The position numbers and the translations under genes are program-made. Below are positions 62,195 through 64,000 of a stretch of DNA of 64,000 bases, in pieces. The stretch covers positions 1-64,000 of the forward strand of contig CAZQJC010000328.1 in assembly GCA_964593795.1 (NCBI GenBank). The letters are read 5' to 3'. The notes under the pieces were generated by a model, which worked only from the letters and a program-made list of their open reading frames with translations, did not search any database and was not told the DNA's origin. Position 1 is the stretch's first letter. Every line of letters starts with the position of its first letter. The stretch is from JAHFDS01 sp964593795. Its GTDB lineage: Bacteria; Myxococcota_A; Polyangia; JAHFDS01.

Positions 62195-63172
62195 CTAGCC
62201 GAGCCCCACGCGCCGCAGCTCCGCCAGGCCCTCCTCCCGCGTCACGACCTCGCGGTAGCCGAGCATCCGGCGCGCCTTGTCGTCGCGCACGGTGACCTCG
62301 CGGCCGATGAGCTGCACCGCCGTGCGCACGATCGGCGGCTCGTCGGTGCGCGCCGCGAGCGACCACCAGCCCTCGACGAGCCACGCCAGCGCGCGGGCCA
62401 CGGCGAGGGGAACGCTCTTGTCGGGCGCGGCCACGCCCACCGCGTCCAGCATCCCGCCCAGGAACTCGCGCATCGTGATCGGCGCGCCGTCTGTGACGAA
62501 GTAGGTCTCTCCGGAGGGACCGCGCTCCGCGGCGAGCAGCATCGCGGCCACGAGGTTCTCGACGTGGCACGTCGACGTCAGGTGCTTGCCGCCGCCGATC
62601 CACGCGAAGCGCCCCGCCTTGATGGCCTCGACCACCTTCGGCAGCACGCTCGTGTCGCCCGCGCCCCACACCGCGCGGGGCCGCACGATCACGGTCTCGA
62701 GGCCGCCGATCGCCGCCGCGCGAACGAGCTCCTCCGCGCGCCCCTTGCTCCAGGGATACAGGCCCATCGGATCCGCCGGCAGCGGGCGCGTCTCGTCCAG
62801 CTGCGCGAGCGGACGTCCCGACACCAGCACCGCCTCCGTGCTGACGTGCACCACGCGCCGAACGCGAGCGCTCGCCGCCGCCTCGAGCACGCGGCCGGTG
62901 CCCTCGACGTTGATGCGTCGGAAGTCCTCGCGCGCGCCCCAGACCTCCACCTTGGCCCCCGAGTGGAACGCGACCTCGCAGCCCTCCATGCCTGCACGCA
63001 GCGACGCGGCGTCCTCGAGGTCGCCACGCACCGGCTCCGCGCCGGCCTTGCGCACCGCCTCCATCGCGCGCTCCGACCGCGCGAGCGCCCGCACCGCGTG
63101 CCCCGCCCCCGAGAGCCTCGCGATGAGCGCGCGCCCCACGAACCCCGAGCCCCCCGTGACGAATGCGTTCAT
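62195..63172 (-). CDS. NAD(P)-dependent epimerase / 3-beta-hydroxysteroid dehydrogenase-like protein
   Basis: A 325-residue extended short-chain dehydrogenase. Seen: TGGSGFVGRALI (NAD(P) loop), RGDLEDAASL, VVHVSTEAVL (catalytic Ser/Thr), YPWSKGRAEELV (YxxxK) and VIVRPRAVWGAGD. The region KHLTSTCHVENLVAAMLLA and the C-terminal EPPIVRTAVQLIGREVTV match the 3-beta-HSD/isomerase-type epimerases common in steroid or surface-sugar pathways; the substrate is not predictable. ATG 63172 is supported by MNAFVTGG at the very start. Downstream of the DUF362 gene in the same direction, with an 11-bp gap, so probably one operon. Confidence 0.85.
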   Translation of the reverse strand: MNAFVTGGSGFVGRALIARLSGAGHAVRALARSERAMEAVRKAGAEPVRGDLEDAASLRAGMEGCEVAFHSGAKVEVWGAREDFRRINVEGTGRVLEAAASARVRRVVHVSTEAVLVSGRPLAQLDETRPLPADPMGLYPWSKGRAEELVRAAAIGGLETVIVRPRAVWGAGDTSVLPKVVEAIKAGRFAWIGGGKHLTSTCHVENLVAAMLLAAERGPSGETYFVTDGAPITMREFLGGMLDAVGVAAPDKSVPLAVARALAWLVEGWWSLAARTDEPPIVRTAVQLIGREVTVRDDKARRMLGYREVVTREEGLAELRRVGLG

Positions 63173-63183
63173 GCGAATATATC

Positions 63184-64000
63184 CTACCGTCGCAGGAGCG
63201 CCGGCCACGTCTTCGGCGTCACGAAGGGCCGATCGAGCCGCGGACCGTCCCACACCTCCTCGAGCGCCCCGGCCCCCGCGCCCAGCGCGAACGGCCCCAC
63301 GAGGGCCCGCCGGATCATCGGCATCGCGTCCGGGTCGAAGCCCATCGCGCGCGCGCCGACGAGGTCCACGAGCGCCATGTCCGCCCCGCCGATCAGCAGC
63401 CCCGCGCTGCGCGGCGTCGCCCCGAGCGGCCCCTCGCCCTCCCCCGCCACGATCCCGTCGGCGATGATGAGCATCCGCCGCATCGCGCGATCGCGCACCA
63501 CGCCGTCGCGGTCCGCCCGCAGCACGACGCGGTCGAGGTCCGCGATCGTGCGCCACACGGTGTCGTTGCCGTGCCAGCTCCCGTCGGTGACGAGCGCGCC
63601 CGCGCCGAGCCGCGGCGCCCGCGCGATGAGCGAGTGATCACCCGGCAACGGCAAGCGCGACAGCCGCGCCTCGATGCGCTCGGCGAGCGGCGGCCGCTCG
63701 GGCAGCTCGTCGCCGCCCTCGGCGGGCGTGCCCTGCGTGTAGTGCGGCAGCCAGTATTTCTCGTTCGTCAGGCCGATGACCGCCTTCTGCGCGAGCGTGA
63801 TCCCGGTCTTCTTGTGCGTCTTGAGCTTCGGCAGGTTCAGGATGACGTCCGCCTCGAGCACCGTGCGCGGGATCGAGTATTCATGTCGGCCCCGCCGGTG
63901 GTGCGGCCGCGGCGTCTCCGGGTGCGAGCGGTGGAAGCACAGGTGCGGCAGGCGCTCGGGCACCTCCTCGAAGGCGCTCTCCCCGTCGAGCGTCACCACC
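63184..64000 (-). CDS. DUF362-domain protein, N-terminus outside the window
   Basis: A partial protein of at least 271 residues that runs off the right edge; only the C-terminal part is present. The signature LNLPKLKTHKKTGITLAQKAVIGL matches DUF362, a domain of unknown function that is often fused to ferredoxin-like iron-sulphur domains. No CXXCXXC cluster is visible in this portion. It continues with LVTDGSWHGNDTVWRTIADL and GGADMALVDLVGARAMGFDPDAMP, and ends LLRR. The gene may be cotranscribed with the epimerase gene. Confidence 0.8.
   Translation of the reverse strand, partial: VVTLDGESAFEEVPERLPHLCFHRSHPETPRPHHRRGRHEYSIPRTVLEADVILNLPKLKTHKKTGITLAQKAVIGLTNEKYWLPHYTQGTPAEGGDELPERPPLAERIEARLSRLPLPGDHSLIARAPRLGAGALVTDGSWHGNDTVWRTIADLDRVVLRADRDGVVRDRAMRRMLIIADGIVAGEGEGPLGATPRSAGLLIGGADMALVDLVGARAMGFDPDAMPMIRRALVGPFALGAGAGALEEVWDGPRLDRPFVTPKTWPALLRR

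Overview
The window is high-GC DNA packed with genes on both strands. It most likely comes from a member of the Myxococcota (Deltaproteobacteria-like). The evidence is two proteins ending in a Cys / hydrophobic helix / Arg-cluster tail of the MYXO-CTERM type (20844-22709 and 57108-58430), several lipoproteins with long Gly/Ala-rich linkers, DUF1552 and DUF1592 'PSCyt' proteins, a kinase-like/TPR fusion, very long TPR proteins and a hybrid sensory cassette. I saw no tRNA, rRNA or CRISPR array. Assignments rest on reading motifs by eye; no database search was run.

Layout. 1-4575: the two subunits of a type IIA topoisomerase (parC truncated by the window edge, then parE), split by a small four-helix-bundle gene between perfect inverted heptamer arrays. 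4642-8558: membrane proteins (DUF3592, YhhN), an FAD oxidoreductase and a PLD-like protein. 8667-12859: a PhoR-like kinase overlapping a degenerate kinase/TPR protein. 12865-13747: a hotdog-fold gene broken by a frameshift. 14367-17360: a translationally coupled operon of an ECF-transporter-like membrane fusion protein and both subunits of a molybdenum storage protein. 17569-24051: secreted proteins and lipoproteins, two with haem-binding motifs. 24229-30215: a small unknown gene, a zinc-ribbon protein and a 1644-residue TPR protein. 30247-35327: a DUF1552 / DUF1592 / lipoprotein operon carrying a REP/MITE-like insertion. 35452-39437: a LOG-family enzyme, an ADOP-type permease, a kinase remnant and an M50 protease. 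39716-41110: a VWA protein. 41206-46834: solute-binding lipoprotein, sensor kinase and diguanylate cyclase in one coupled operon. 46844-57009: YkgJ protein, Tat-exported subunit plus GMC oxidoreductase, and two large transglutaminase-like proteins, one apparently catalytically dead. 57108-64000: a sialidase-repeat secreted protein, membrane proteins, pdxH, an AgmX-type protein, an epimerase-like protein and a truncated DUF362 protein.

Genes in each operon are tightly coupled, with GTGA, ATGA or TGATG overlaps at most junctions. Three large gaps between convergent genes (24610-24753, 39438-39715, 61954-62194) hold palindromic repeat DNA, and a fourth (19386-19612) holds a bidirectional terminator plus short inverted repeats. 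Short tandem hexamer and heptamer arrays occur in several other gaps. The most interesting items are the four-helix-bundle insertion between parC and parE, the ECF-like/molybdenum-storage operon, the SBP-kinase-GGDEF operon, and the element inserted in frame into the start of the DUF1592 gene.
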